Below the pieces are notes generated by a model, which saw nothing but the letters and a program-made list of their open reading frames with translations, had not been told where the DNA came from and made no database searches. Position numbers and translations under genes: made by a program. Positions 10,564 to 21,295 of a stretch of 64,000 bases of DNA are shown piece after piece. The DNA is from Zea mays (Eukaryota > Streptophyta > Magnoliopsida > Poales > Poaceae): assembly GCF_902167145.1 (NCBI RefSeq), contig NC_050098.1, forward strand, positions 133,064,207-133,128,206, written 5' to 3'. The number at the start of each line of letters is the position of its first letter. Position 1 is the stretch's first letter.

Positions 10564-12442
10564 CTAGGCCGGACCAAATGATGCGGCGGCCCCCTTGGTG
10601 AAGGACATGGACATGCAGTCGCAGTCCCAGAGGATCGGCCCCAGCAGCCGCAGGAACTCGAAGCCCAAAATGACGTCGAAGGTGCTGAGGGTGAGGCCGA
10701 TACAGTCGATGGAAAACTGTTCGGTGCCCACCCGTAGGTCGACGCTCCACGCCATACCTTGGCACGGTATGTTGTCACCGTTGGCCACCTGCACTTTGAT
10801 GGTGGGGTGTGGCGTGGATGGCAGTTGCAGGCGGCTCATCAGACCCACCGACATGAAGTTGGTGGTGGAGCCGGAGTCGACGAGGGCCACAAGATGGTGG
10901 CCATTGATGGAGACGAGCAGCAGCATGGCGTTCGGTGTGCACACCCCTGCCAATGCGTGCAGAGAGACCGTCGGAATGATGGCTGCGGCGCGTGGGGGTG
11001 GCTCCTGCTCGGGCGCGACCTGTAGGTCAGCTCCCTCCTCTTGGGGCTCGTCGTCGATGTAGTCGTCGTTCTCCAAGTAGAAGAGGCGGGGACACACATG
11101 CCCACGCACATAGGGCTCATCACAATTGAAACAGAGCCCTTGACGACGTCGTTCCTGCTGCTCGGCCGACGTAAGCCGACGGAACGGTCGCACTGGGGCA
11201 GCTGTACCTGCTGGTTGCGTTGCAGCGGTTGGCGAAGCAGTCAGCAGACGTGGTGGTCAGCGAGACTGCCGGAACCCACGTGCTGGAGGTGGAGTGGTCT
11301 GCGCCGCTGCACGCTGCTCGAAAGCACGCGCCAAGTACATCACCGATTGAAGGTTCCTAAGGGTCTTGGATGGCCACATCAGCCCGGATGTGGTCAGGGA
11401 GGCCGCCGATGAAGAGTTCGGTCTTCTGCTGCGCGTCGAGCTTGCGCGTGTGGCCGAGCATAGCGTTGAAGCGGTCGGCGTAGTCCTGTACCGTCGAGGT
11501 GAAAGGCAGGCGGGCAAGTTTGGACAGGTGGGTGCCACGAACAGGTGGCCCGAACCGAAGGGTACAGACCTCCTTGAAGCGTCCCCACGTTGGCATGCCC
11601 TCGTCTTGCTCTAGGGCGTAATACCAAGTCTGCGCAGCGCTCTTCAGGTGATACGAAGCGAGCCAAGTGCGGTCAGTAACTAGGGTGCGCTGGCCCCGGA
11701 AGAACTGCTCGCATTGGTTCAACCAATTTAGGGGTCGACGCTACCATCATAGGTGGGAAAGTTGATCTTGTAGTAGCGAGGGGGAGCCTGTGCCGCCTAA
11801 CTATAGCCCAGGCCAGCAGCGGGCTTGATGACCCCGGAGGAGGCTCTCTAGGTTGTGGGTTTATGGAAGAGGACTCCCTCGACGCCTCCGTAGAAGACCC
11901 CCCAGAGGCCGGCGCGTGGGGGGGCTTCAGACTGCACCACCGACGACGTGATGGTCGCCGGAGTAGAGTAGATCGGCGGCTGCAGCACATATGACGGGAC
12001 TTGCGACGGTGATCGGGGCCACTTCATCAAGTGCAGCGGTACGCCAGGCGCAGCCTCGGCCGTGGAGGATGCGACAATGGCGGATGTTGGGAGAGATGCG
12101 GTGGGCGGCGGCAAATGGGCTGGGCGGTAGTGGCATGGGGGTGGAGGCAGGCAGCGATGGCTGCGGTGGGTTCTGGGCACCGGTGATGTAGGTATGGATG
12201 GAGGAGATGTTCTCCTGCATCGCGATCATGTTTCCCTGCATAACAGCCATGTTCCGTGAGATTTCCCGGACTACTTCAGCGAGGGAATCCAGGGTTAGAG
12301 GAACAGATGAGGTGCCTAGCGGCACATAACCGGTGGTCGGCACCATGGACGGCACCGTGGCTAATGGCAGCGACCCCGACGCCTGAGAAAGCGACAGCGC
12401 TGATGGCAAGGAGGGCAGCGGCGCGGACGGATCGCTGGGCAT
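10564..12442 (-). pseudogene. gag with zinc finger and protease
   Basis: The ATG at 12440-12442, just after the primer-binding site, fits the gag start; the longer ORF beginning in the LTR is less likely. The gag core (retrotransposon gag-type; TWYYALEQ, FNAMLG motifs) is in 11357-11722 in the starting frame, with a disrupted stretch at 11750-11990. A frameshift near 11360 leads to a segment with the zinc finger CFNCDEPYVRGHVC (about 11130) and an aspartic protease motif LVDSGSTTNF (about 10880). Gag would form the particle and protease would cut the polyprotein. A further frameshift lies between 10530 and 10564, before RT. Confidence 0.8.
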
Positions 12443-12455
12443 AGCCGATACCAGA
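12440..12455 (-). promoter_or_regulatory. Primer-binding site of the Reina-like element
   Basis: Directly inside the 5' LTR the minus strand reads TCTGGTATCGGC. It resembles the TGGTATCAGAGC sequence that pairs with the 3' end of initiator methionine tRNA, with small differences. Position next to the LTR end supports the call. Confidence 0.65.
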
Positions 12456-12456
12456 T

Positions 12457-12913
12457 TGATAGGAATACGATCCCTACCACGGATTGGCCTTAGATTGTAT
12501 GAGTGTGAGAGGGCTGGGCGAGGGAGAAAATGCCCACGGTTGTGTTTGGGCGCCGTGGATGCTGGGCACAGGGAAAGAGGGAGATGGGCTGCTGAACAGA
12601 AGAACACACTGATGAACAGTAGCGCGATGAACAGTGGCGTCTAGGGTTTCTCCTATCTCCTAGAGGGAAGCTGGAAGCTATAATTGTTTCTGCTTAATTC
12701 CATATAGAGTGGTGCTTACAATTATTTATACTCCCTTCTAGTATTTATCTAATGAGATCAAATCCCTCTTTTCTCTCTAACAAATCTTATCTCCTTAATC
12801 TTCTAATCCTTATCCAACTAATCTGTATGTCTAGATCTTTATCCAACTAATTTGCATGTCTATCCGTTGTCTCTGCTGTTATCCGGCGCCTGTAGTGGCG
12901 GCCGGTCATAACA
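12457..12913 (-). repeat. 5' LTR of the Reina-like element
   Basis: This is the partner of 7202-7658, of equal length (457 bp). A minus-strand TATAAATA lies at 12723-12730. It is followed by the right copy of the GATTA target duplication. Confidence 0.9.
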
Positions 12914-13159
12914 GATTAAATATCACCTCGTGAAACACAAAATGTATGGGTCGATAGGACAAGGCCAGTGTCTAATCCAAATTACGTATTAGACGGTATT
13001 TGTTTGCCGCCCAAACTAATCCTACCCAAACAATGATGGTACTGGAGTGTTGTTTTCTTTAACCTCGTATCACATCAGTTCCTAGGTGTCTAACTGTGGC
13101 TGGTAACATCAATTGTCTGGTTAGTTATTTTAATACAATCCTACATTATGGTTAGATAA
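12914..13159. repeat. Low-copy repeat, copy I, right part
   Basis: This continues the alignment of copy I with copy II (15973 onward): ATTAAATATCACCTCGTG, then the GATAGGACAAGGCCA region, ACCCAAACAATGATGG and CTGGTAACAT blocks. The MITE at 13160-13391 then interrupts it. No gene is visible. Confidence 0.6.
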
Positions 13160-13391
13160 GACCATCTCCAGTAGCTTACCTATACTCATACTCATCTTCA
13201 AACTGCACTATATAAACAATGTAATCTACAATATAAAACGATGCAAAACGGTGTTTTAGTGATCATATATGTGCAATGTACGGTAGTTCACCTATATGGT
13301 CAAAAAAACATCTTTTGCACTGTAGATTGTATTGTTTGTAGAATGTAGTTTGAATATGGGTATAAGTATAGATAAGCTGCTGTAGATAGTC
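13160..13391. mobile_element. MITE with ~80-bp inverted repeats (PIF/Harbinger-like)
   Basis: The left end starts GACCATCTCCAGTAGCTTA. The reversed right end starts GACTATCTACAGCAGCTTA, and the two match imperfectly over about 80 bp, leaving only ~70 bp in the middle. A 3-bp TAA duplication flanks it (13157-13159 and 13392-13394), as for Tourist/Harbinger-type MITEs. The transcript could fold into a long hairpin. There is no coding capacity. Confidence 0.8.
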
Positions 13392-13655
13392 TAAAGTACA
13401 CAAAACTGAGGGCACTTCGCAGTTGCACATGTATGATTTACAATGTGGATAAGCTTGTGCAGCTACTTCGTACGTCCTATTGTGTCCAGTTAGTCTATAC
13501 GAAATGAAATAATTTCGCGTATATTTCTATCTGGATCTGTACATAAAACTAGATCTGTACACGAAATGAAATAAGGTCGCATTTCATCGGCTAAAACAGA
13601 TAAAACCCACCTGTTAACCCACGCTCGCCCCATCTTGCACACTCACGAGAAACTG

Positions 13656-13967
13656 GGGCGTGTTTGTTTCGGCTTCTGGCAGCTTCTGGCCACCAAAAGC
13701 TGCTGCGGACTGCCAAACGCTTAGCTTTTCAGCCAGCTTATATAAAATTCGTTAGGACAAAAACCATCTAAAATTAGCATAAATACATAATCGGTTGAGT
13801 CGTTGTAATATTAGAAATCCGTCACTTCCTAGATCCTGAGCCCTGTGAACAACTTTATCTTTCTCCACACGTAAACGTAATGATACTCAGATTCTCCTCA
13901 CAGCCAGATTCTTCACACAGCCAGATTTTCAGAAAAGCTGGTCAGAAAAAAGCTGAACCAAACAGCC
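13656..13967. mobile_element. Probable MITE, ~312 bp
   Basis: The left end reads GGGCGTGTTTGTTTCGGCTT. The reversed right end reads GGCTGTTTGGTTCAGCTT and continues with similar AGCTTCTGGCC/AGCTTTTCTG words. This is the common grass MITE terminus style. I see no clear target duplication, so the exact ends and family are uncertain. An open frame at 13880-14164 overlaps the right end and is not credible as a gene. Confidence 0.55.
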
Positions 13968-14212
13968 TTATGCATGTTTCTTGGCCGAAATCCATTGATT
14001 TCTCGGTCGATTTCATTGCGAAACTTCGGTTTGTCTGTCATTCTCTCATATTTAGCTCCCATTTATGCCTGTTTAAAATATGTGTAGTGGATTTGTTGAT
14101 TTTATTAATGCAAAAACAAATGTGCTGTTTAGATGTTAGTATGTTATTTATAGGGTTGTGTTAGATGCCAAGTAACATGTGATTTAGATGGTAGTATTAT
14201 GTATATGTAGTA
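13968..14212. other. No recognisable feature
   Basis: AT-rich spacer between two MITEs. I see no motif or credible ORF. Confidence 0.3.
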
Positions 14213-14215
14213 TTA

Positions 14216-14538
14216 GGTCTGTTTTGTTCCTTTAGTCACTAAGTTTAGTCGCTAAATTATTCCGTTTGGTTCCGGTGACTAAACCGGACTAAAGAGCATT
14301 AATTAATGTGAATAATGACTATATTATCCCTATTAATTAATAGATGTTTGCTGCAAGAAGAAAGTGGAGAGTGCAAATAAGATAAAAATACTACTTTAGT
14401 CCCTTTTAGTCACCATCTTGGTGACTAATGAACTAAAGTTTAGTCACCCTACTATAGTCACCATGTTTGCTTTTTTAGGAACTAAAAGTGATTAAACTTT
14501 AGTCACTAAAATTTAGTTACCTCAAACCAAACAGGTCC
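14216..14538. mobile_element. Tourist-like MITE, 323 bp
   Basis: The termini are GGTCTGTTTTGTTCC on the left and, reversed, GGACCTGTTTGGTTTG on the right. TTA is duplicated at 14213-14215 and 14539-14541, the Tourist/Harbinger signature. Both arms contain repeated TTTAGTCACTAA words in inverted orientation. There is no ORF. Confidence 0.78.
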
Positions 14539-14541
14539 TTA

Positions 14542-15880
14542 GATGTTAGTGCATAAATGGATTTTTGAACTGTTTTAGATGGTACTAGTTATAATTATTT
14601 ACGTTCATGTTAGTATTATTTGCATAATTATTTGTATTTTTTAGTGACATGTGGGACCTAGTGTTGTCGTGAAGTGAAGAGTGGAGGCGGTCTTACAGGT
14701 TAAAGGAGCATCTAGTGCATAGTGCATACGGGTGGTCAGCTGTGAATGTTTGACCTTGTGTTTCTCTTAAAAGTAAAGGCATACTTTGCACGAGTTAGAC
14801 AACATAAATGACGAGAAGATGGAAAGGATTTGGCAGAGGCTAAGGACAGATGAGGTAGCAAGGAGTCGTTATGTTGAAGTAGAGGGCGATGAATAGGATT
14901 ATGAGTCATGCTAAAAATGCAGGTGGCCATCTTTTTGAGAATGCTTATTTCCTTATGTTTCCTACCATAATTTAATTTATTTTAATATGTAGAGTTCAAC
15001 AACAAAGCATCCGTGGTCACCATACGCAAATGAGGCCATTTGAGTTTTTCATGTCCTATATGCCTTGAACCTTCGAATTGTGTGAACCTCTGTATTATGT
15101 AAATCTTTATATGAACTTGTATGTCACTATTGTGAAGTTGTATTGCTTTGTATTGCATTCGAATTGCATTTTTTAATTGCATATATATGTTCTATGTGAT
15201 TTTTGGTGAACGAATTATTTGCCAAACTATTATTCACTACAAGAAGTTGTATTGCTTTGTGTTGCATTCGAATTGCATTTTTTTAATTGCATGAATTATA
15301 CACATTAAAATAAATCATGTAAAAAATTAATTTTTTTCCAAACTTACTTATTATTTTTCGGTAAAAAACAACAACATTCGCAGAAAATAAGTTTTTTCGT
15401 CAAAAATCCGAAAATAGTTTTTAAAATTTGAAAATCCATCCAAAAATGTGGCAAAATTCGCCAAAAAACTCGTTTTCGGTGACCTCTGATTTTTTAAAAC
15501 GAAATAGATAACACTGGTCCCCGTCAGATTTGAATCCAATAGTGGTCAATTCACAGCGCTGCTCGAGGCATAGCACTAATAATGATATTTCAAACGTCAA
15601 TTATAGTTTATCAAAAACAGAAAAAAGCAATAAAAAGTGATATGCCGTCAACCGCGCTTAATCTGCCACGTAACACCTTGACGCCATAGACTATAACGCG
15701 GATCCAAAACTTGAAATAAGTCATACAGGGGTTTATATGTAATTTTTTGTGAAAAAAGAACAAAAAACAAAAAATTCCGCCTGCCCTACCAGCTAAAGCC
15801 ATATTTGGATCCAACAATGATGAATTGACTGCTCAGGGCATAGCACTGATGATATTTGAAAAACAAAATTCTCTCTGTCA
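14542..15880. other. AT-rich spacer with two local imperfect repeats
   Basis: I see no gene. A ~53-bp direct repeat (AAGTTGTATTGCTTTGT, then GCATTCGAATTGCATTTTT) occurs at about 15133-15184 and 15244-15297. A second, more diverged pair, containing GGCATAGCACTRATRATGAT-like sequence, is at about 15535-15600 and 15805-15870. Short minus-strand open frames here have no recognisable motif. Confidence 0.5.
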
Positions 15881-16641
15881 GGACTCCTTCTCTAGCAGAG
15901 ATTTTTTTTCATGTGTCTTTGTTTTTTTTCAATATCACCAAACCCTAAAAAAACAACACTAATTAAATGAAAGATTAAATATCACCTCGTGGAACACAAA
16001 ATATATGGATCAATAGGATAAGGCCACTATGTAATCCAAAAGTAGATATTTGGAAGATTCTTTATTTGCCATCCAAACGTATTCATCATACCCAAACAAT
16101 CATGGTACCGGAGAGTTTGGCTCATGCAAAGGTCTATACTATATAAAAAAACCATTGTTTTCTTTAACCGTATCATCGTAGGTGAGTATTGTTATATCAA
16201 CGTAATAAACTAATCAGTTCTCGGTGTCTAGTTGTCGCTGGTAACATGAATTGTTTCTTGGTGAATTATTTTATTGCAATAATTAAGGTTATTAGGTAAT
16301 ATGTCGCTGTTATGAACGTTAGCTTCTCTAGCTACTTCGTCCTATCGAATATATTTTCAAAACATTATAGCATATTCGATTTTCATGAACACATCCTTGT
16401 AGAATATGGTTGTCACATTAGCTCCTTATTTATATACCTGCTGATACAAAAACAATGAGTTTCCTGATTGGACCATTGCAGGAAATCTGTGTTGCGCGCG
16501 TATGTTTTGCAACCATTCCATGTATCACATCAAACCCCAACCATGCCTTGTACCTATTGTGTCACTATCACTGAATCCCCAGAAATTGGAAACAAATCAA
16601 CGCTTAAACAGAGCCACTTGCAACACACCCGTACTTTGACT
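15881..16641. repeat. Low-copy repeat, copy II (uninterrupted)
   Basis: This aligns with copy I on both sides of the chromovirus insertion. It contains a single GATTA at 15973-15977 where copy I has the 5.7-kb element, so it preserves the empty site. Alignment with copy I fades after about 16340. The remainder, to 16641, has no feature I recognise. Confidence 0.6.
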
Positions 16642-16649
16642 GTTTGGAC

Positions 16650-17220
16650 TAGGGTTGGATATCGAGTCAGCTCGGCTCGTTAAGTTAACGAGCCATAAAG
16701 TCAGATTGGCTCAGCTCGTTTACGAGCTCGACTTGGCTCGTTTATCTCGCGAGCCAGAACAAAAAACAATATTTATATAATAATTAATTTCTAATTAATT
16801 TCAAACTAATTTAACAATAGAAAATAGTAATTATACTCATAGTTTTATAGACCACATCAATGTAACACCAGATTAACACAACTCATCACTCATCAATTTA
16901 CAATTCACATATATGTTCATCAGTTTAACCCATAGTTATATCATTAGTTTAATTTATAGGTCATAGGCACCACACATTTATAGAATATGTTCATCAATTA
17001 TTATGTAAATGATATTAATATATTTTCGTTTTGCTGAAATGTGGTAGCTCGTTTAGCTTATGGGCTGGCTCGTTAACAACCCGAGCTGGCTCGTTAACGA
17101 ACCGAACTATGATGTCAGCTCAGCTCGTGAAAAAAATTCAAACGAACCGATCTAACCCGAGCCGAGCTGACCACGAACCGCGAGCAAGCTAACGAGCCAC
17201 GAGCATTTTGTCCAACCCTA
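16650..17220. mobile_element. Non-autonomous hAT element, 571 bp
   Basis: The ends TAGGGTTGGATA and, reversed, TAGGGTTGGACA form a short inverted repeat. They are flanked by a perfect 8-bp duplication GTTTGGAC at 16642-16649 and 17221-17228. Both subterminal regions carry many GGCTCG/CGAGCC/AGCTCG words around an AT-rich core, which could be transposase-binding repeats. There is no transposase ORF. Confidence 0.85.
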
Positions 17221-17228
17221 GTTTGGAC

Positions 17229-17526
17229 TGTACCGATAGGACAAAGCAACTGTATTCTAAAAGCTGGTTCCAATGGATATTTATTTGCGTTCCAAACTAA
17301 TCAGACACAAACAATGATGGCAATATATAATCGAGTTTGGCTAAAGCAATAAAGAGATAAATTTTAAAATTGCGAAGTATTTGTTTGTTAGTTGTGTCAG
17401 CAGCATAGATGCATAGGGGGATACTTGTTTAATACTTGGTAGGCGAAATGTGTTCCTCGAGACTATGACATGCACATGATTTAAAACGTGGATATATGTC
17501 GCTGTTAGGAACGTGCTTCAGACAGT
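17229..17526. repeat. Low-copy repeat, copy III (diverged)
   Basis: This contains CGATAGGACAA, then CCAAACTAATC and AAACAATGATGGCA, in the same order as copy I (12950-13040) and copy II. It also has ATATGTCGCTGTTA as near 16302. Divergence is high. It ends at the CACTA element. Confidence 0.45.
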
Positions 17527-17549
17527 CGATAAAGCATAGAAAACACTTG

Positions 17550-18012
17550 GTGAACTCTTTGCCGAGTGTGACTCTCGGCAAAGAGGTTTTGATGAACTGT
17601 ACATCGGCAACGACTTATTTACCGAATACTTTTTGTGGACACTCGGCTAAGACTTTGCCGAGTGTCACTCTGTACTCGAGAAAGAAAAGTCACTGTCACA
17701 GCGCCAAGTGACGGTGAAGGAGCCTTTGCCAAGTGTCCTCCCTGACAATCGACAAAGGCTCACTCTTTGCCGAGTGTCTGCTGGATTAGCGCTCGGCAAA
17801 GGGAGCACCAGTTAGCCTATTTGCTAGTCCCTTTGCCGAGTGCACTGGGAGGCACTCGGCAAAGGATGCTTTTTTGCCGAGTGTTGTCTTTTTTGCCGAG
17901 TGTCGGGGCCACAACACTCGGCAAAGAAGGTTTACCGATTTCCAGATGTGTCTTCTTTGTCGAGTGCTATGGTCATGGCACTCGGCAAAGTACCTCTTTG
18001 TCGAGTGTAACA
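17550..18012. repeat. CACTA subterminal repeats
   Basis: About fourteen copies of the 11-bp word TTTGCCGAGTG or close variants occur in both orientations, for example near 17559, 17574, 17652, 17763, 17800, 17830, 17877, 17893, 17920, 17957 and 17980. Arrays of short subterminal words are where CACTA-encoded proteins bind. Many head-to-head pairs could form hairpins. Confidence 0.85.
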
Positions 18013-18249
18013 CTCTGTAAAATGACCAGAAAACCCCTTTTATTTGTTTTTATTGTTACATCCAAACAAACAAAAGATATATATCATTGACGTCACATAT
18101 GTCATAGAATCAACACATGTATCACCAATACCATATATCTCACAAATATCACCACAACAAACAAGTCTCACAAACACAAATCTCCAACACTCAGAAACAT
18201 AAGTCTCAAGTATCTCACAAAGTATTACCAACATCAACAAGTTCAGATC

Positions 18250-19614
18250 AAGTTATCTCACAAAGTATCACCAACACCAACAAACATAAGATGATCAGGG
18301 AGGTGGGCGGCTGGACTGGTTCGACGATGGGCTGGGCGATCCATGAGGATTGTTTGATGCCGTCGATTGTCCCTGCATAGAGAAGAGATTACATGTATGA
18401 CACCAGATGAATATATATCCCGCAGGACTAAAATTTTGATACTCACATGTGTATGGAACTGACCAGGGTCAGCAGGAGGGAACAACGGAGGTGGTGGAAC
18501 AAAACTCTGTGCGACGTCAAGGCTCTCCATGTACTAGAACATCTCCGCCATCCTCTACTGATCCGACAAGCGAGCCACCAACTCTGCATCCAGCTCCACC
18601 CTCATTCTCACCTCCATCACCATCTATTCCCTCCTCTGTTCTTCTAACTGGACATGTAATATTTCACCACAATGTGATAATAACTTAAAGAGAAGTTATA
18701 TAACTCAATGAATGACAAGGCATAGAAGAACTAACCTAGAGTTCCTTGATGTGATGTTCTGAGTTGTCCTGCCGAGGTCGTATGGATGGGCTCGCGCTCG
18801 TACTCCTTGCTCGCAACTGAGACAGAGTGGGAGTGGTATGAGTTGAATGCCCGATCGGCAATCCAGTACCACCCATGCCTCTTGCCTCCTCTGACCCTCA
18901 TGAGGGCATCTCCGTCCATGTCCTCGATCCTCGAATCGTAATCTGGCCCATGGACATGTTGTGCCATGACAGTGTACTCACTAAGATGGTTGTGGACGGT
19001 GGGATTGCTATACGCCTCAGGCTCGTCCTACGGGTTGTAGGTGACATTGGACGTCACCTTGCCCTTGTGGGCCATAGCATGCGCAGAGACGATGTAGCAA
19101 GGCTAGCCATCATGTGACGCGAACTGCGAGAAAACCAACGAGATGGTTAGAAATCATGCCTAATCAAAAGTTAGACTAAATTAAAGAGAATGTATACCCA
19201 TGCTTTTGTGTATTTGTCGAGGTTGCGGCTGCCTTGGTGGTGGGAGGGACCTTGCATCATCAAACACCATTTCCAGCTAGCGTTGTGAGCCTCGTCCCAC
19301 TCGATCGAGCACCACCTTTGCACCATCTGCTCCCAGCACTCAGGATGTGCGGCGCACAAATAAGGAATTATCTACAAAAAAATAAGTACACAAAATATCA
19401 GAAGATAAAATTAAGCATATTTAATATTAATATTAATGTTCTCTATTTACCTACAAGTACTGGTTCGGAGTCAACAACATTGTCCTGACGTCCTTTTTGC
19501 TCACCTTCTTCCTAAGGACAGAGTTGTAGTAAGTGATGATGGCCTAGATGCATGCCTCGTAGTGCATGTCCACGATGAGCTTTTTACAGCTCGTGATAGC
19601 CACCACATCCGCAT
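18250..19614 (-). pseudogene. TNPA-like CACTA gene, 3' exons
   Basis: Minus-strand exons with plausible GT-AG borders are about 19614-19451, 19371-19199, 19123-18736, 18649-18446 and 18372 to ~18258. Recognisable segments are DMHYEA (first), CAAHPECWEQMVQRW and HHQGSRNLDKYTKAW (second), a GGKRHGWYWIAD segment (third) and a proline-rich tail (fourth). These match the plant transposase family that accompanies TNP2 in grass CACTA elements. The first exon has a TAG in frame after DMHYEACI. The upstream exon is 26 kb away at 45725-45942 because copia B has inserted in the intron. Exon borders are inferred by eye. Confidence 0.65.
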
Positions 19615-19642
19615 CTTAAGAAATCATACATACAAAGACGAT

Positions 19643-21245
19643 TGAAAGGGAAATGTGCCCTTGGGCCAATTCTAAGTATTTTGGTGATTAAGTGCCAACA
19701 CAAATGGTTTAAGTATGAAACTATGCCAAATGGTGGAAGAAGTGCAAATCAACACAAAGGTATGATTCTAGACTTAGTACATTGGTTTTTGTGTAATAAC
19801 ATATTTGTCTAAGTGCTAGAATCAGAGAAAAGACAAAAGGTAAAAGAGTTGGCTAACTGTTGTTCAGTCTGGGTGCACCGGACTGTCCGGTGGTGCACCG
19901 GACAGTGTCCGGTGCGCGAGGCTGGCTCTGGTGAAAAGGCCGCTCTCGGGATTTTGTTGGCGGCGTACGGCTAAAAATCACCGGACTGTCCGGTGAGCCA
20001 ACGATCGGCCGAGCCAACGGTCGGCCGCGCAAGGGATGAAAACGGTCGGAAACGGTATTTATTCGGTAATCAGTTTTTTCTTTGATTACGAATAAATAGG
20101 ATATAGAATATACAATACAAATTTGTATTCTTGTTTTTAACATCTAGCTTGTTAATATTCATAAAAGGTAAACCTCAAATTCATCTTATATTTTCTCAAA
20201 TAATAGATATAAACTTCGGTATGGATTCGGAAACAAATTCGGTAATTTTTTCAACTTTTTGTGTTGTATGGAGCAAATAATACATAAAACAACTTACATA
20301 ATATTTTATTCATATTTGTACTAATGTGCTTGATAACATAAGAAAAGATCAACATCAAATTTTATACATATCTATTTTAAAATATTAAATTTGTTCTAAC
20401 AGTTCGGATTACCACTTTCATCCCTTATCCACGCGTGACGCGTGGCCGAGCCAACGGTCTGATGGGAGCACCGGACTATCCGGTGCGCCAACGGCTCCAA
20501 AACATCAACGGTCGGTTGCGCCAGATTGGAAAGAAATCTGCACCGGACAGTGTCCGGTGGTGCACCGGACTTTCCGGTGCACCAGTCGACAGAAGGCAAG
20601 AATTGCCTTCCTGGATTACTCTCAATGGCTCCTAGCTGCCTTGGGGCTATAAAAGGGACCCCTAGGCGCATGAAGGAGTACACCAAGCATTCTTTGATCA
20701 TCTCTTAGCACCAAGACATCTCTCTAGCGCATTTGATTCGTTGTGATAGCAATTTGAACTCCTCTTGAGTTGAGAACTCCGTGTGTGATCTTAGAGCTCA
20801 AGTTGTGACTTGTGTGCGTGTTTGTGCTCGTGCTTTGAGGCTTGTGTGTGTTGCTCTTCCCACTCTTACATCTGTGCTTCTTTGTGATCATCTCATTGTA
20901 AGGGCGAGAGGCTCCAAGTTGTGGAGATTCCTCGCAAACGGGAAAGAGTAAAGAAAGAAGAACACTGTGGTATTCAAGTTGATCATTGGATCACTTGAAA
21001 GGAGTTGAGTGCAACTCTCGTCCATTGGGACGCCACAACGTAGACTAGGCAAGTATTGTTCTTGGCCGAACCACGGGATAAATCCTTGTGTCTCTTGTGC
21101 TTGTTCTCACTGTGTCAACTGTGGTTCACAAGAGCTCTCTTTAGCCACTTGATTTCATTGTGCTAACACTTAATCAAGTTTGTGGCTTTAAGTTTCAAGT
21201 TTTTACAGGATCACCTATTCACCCCCCCCCCTCTAGGTGCTCTCA
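19643..21245 (+). repeat. 5' LTR of copia B (contains a Ds-like insertion)
   Basis: It begins TGAAAGGGAAATGTG and ends at 21245, just before the primer-binding site. It is about 380 bp longer than the right LTR because of the insertion at 20032-20426. A TATA box (CTATAAAAG) lies at 20647-20655. Palindromes of the CCGGACTGTCCGG type cluster at 19876-20000 and 20470-20580. Confidence 0.9.
20032..20426. mobile_element. Ds-like (Ac/Ds-type hAT) element in the LTR
   Basis: The ends are a perfect 10-bp inverted repeat: AGGGATGAAA at 20032-20041 and TTTCATCCCT at 20416-20425. The left end continues ACGGTCGGAAACGG, very like the Ac/Ds terminus. The right LTR of copia B lacks the insert: it passes straight from CGGCCGCGCA to ATCCACGCG. 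No 8-bp target duplication remains relative to that empty site. The element has no ORF and would need a transposase in trans. Confidence 0.8.
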
Positions 21246-21246
21246 A

Positions 21247-21261
21247 TTGGTATCAGAACCG
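21247..21261 (+). promoter_or_regulatory. Primer-binding site of copia B
   Basis: TTGGTATCAGAACCG follows the LTR end after one base. It corresponds to the 3' end of initiator methionine tRNA, the usual copia primer. Confidence 0.85.
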
Positions 21262-21295
21262 TCCTCTTCACGAAAGGGACTAATCGCCCGAAGAG

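Larger units (their letters stand above)
7202..12913 (-). mobile_element. Reina-like chromovirus (Ty3/gypsy), complete but defective
   Basis: Two 457-bp LTRs (7202-7658 and 12457-12913) bound a 5.7-kb element with a perfect target duplication GATTA at 7197-7201 and 12914-12918. Domain order on the minus strand is gag, zinc finger, protease, RT, RNase H, integrase, chromodomain, which is the chromovirus arrangement. The short LTRs and total length fit the Reina lineage. By eye the LTRs differ at about two dozen sites, mostly transitions, so the insertion is moderately old. Several frameshifts and stops mean it is not autonomous now. Confidence 0.9.

Noticed and set aside
11927..12607. 226-aa minus-strand ORF beginning inside the LTR
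   Set aside because: The part in the LTR is non-coding sequence. The gag start at 12442, just after the primer site, is more consistent with element structure.
13880..14164. 94-aa plus-strand ORF
   Set aside because: It overlaps a MITE end and AT-rich spacer, with no motif or compositional sign of coding.
15235..15246. CACTACAAGAAG, resembling a CACTA terminus
   Set aside because: There are no subterminal repeats next to it and no partner terminus at a sensible distance. The TTTGCCGAGTG array starts 2.3 kb away and belongs to a separate left end near 17527.
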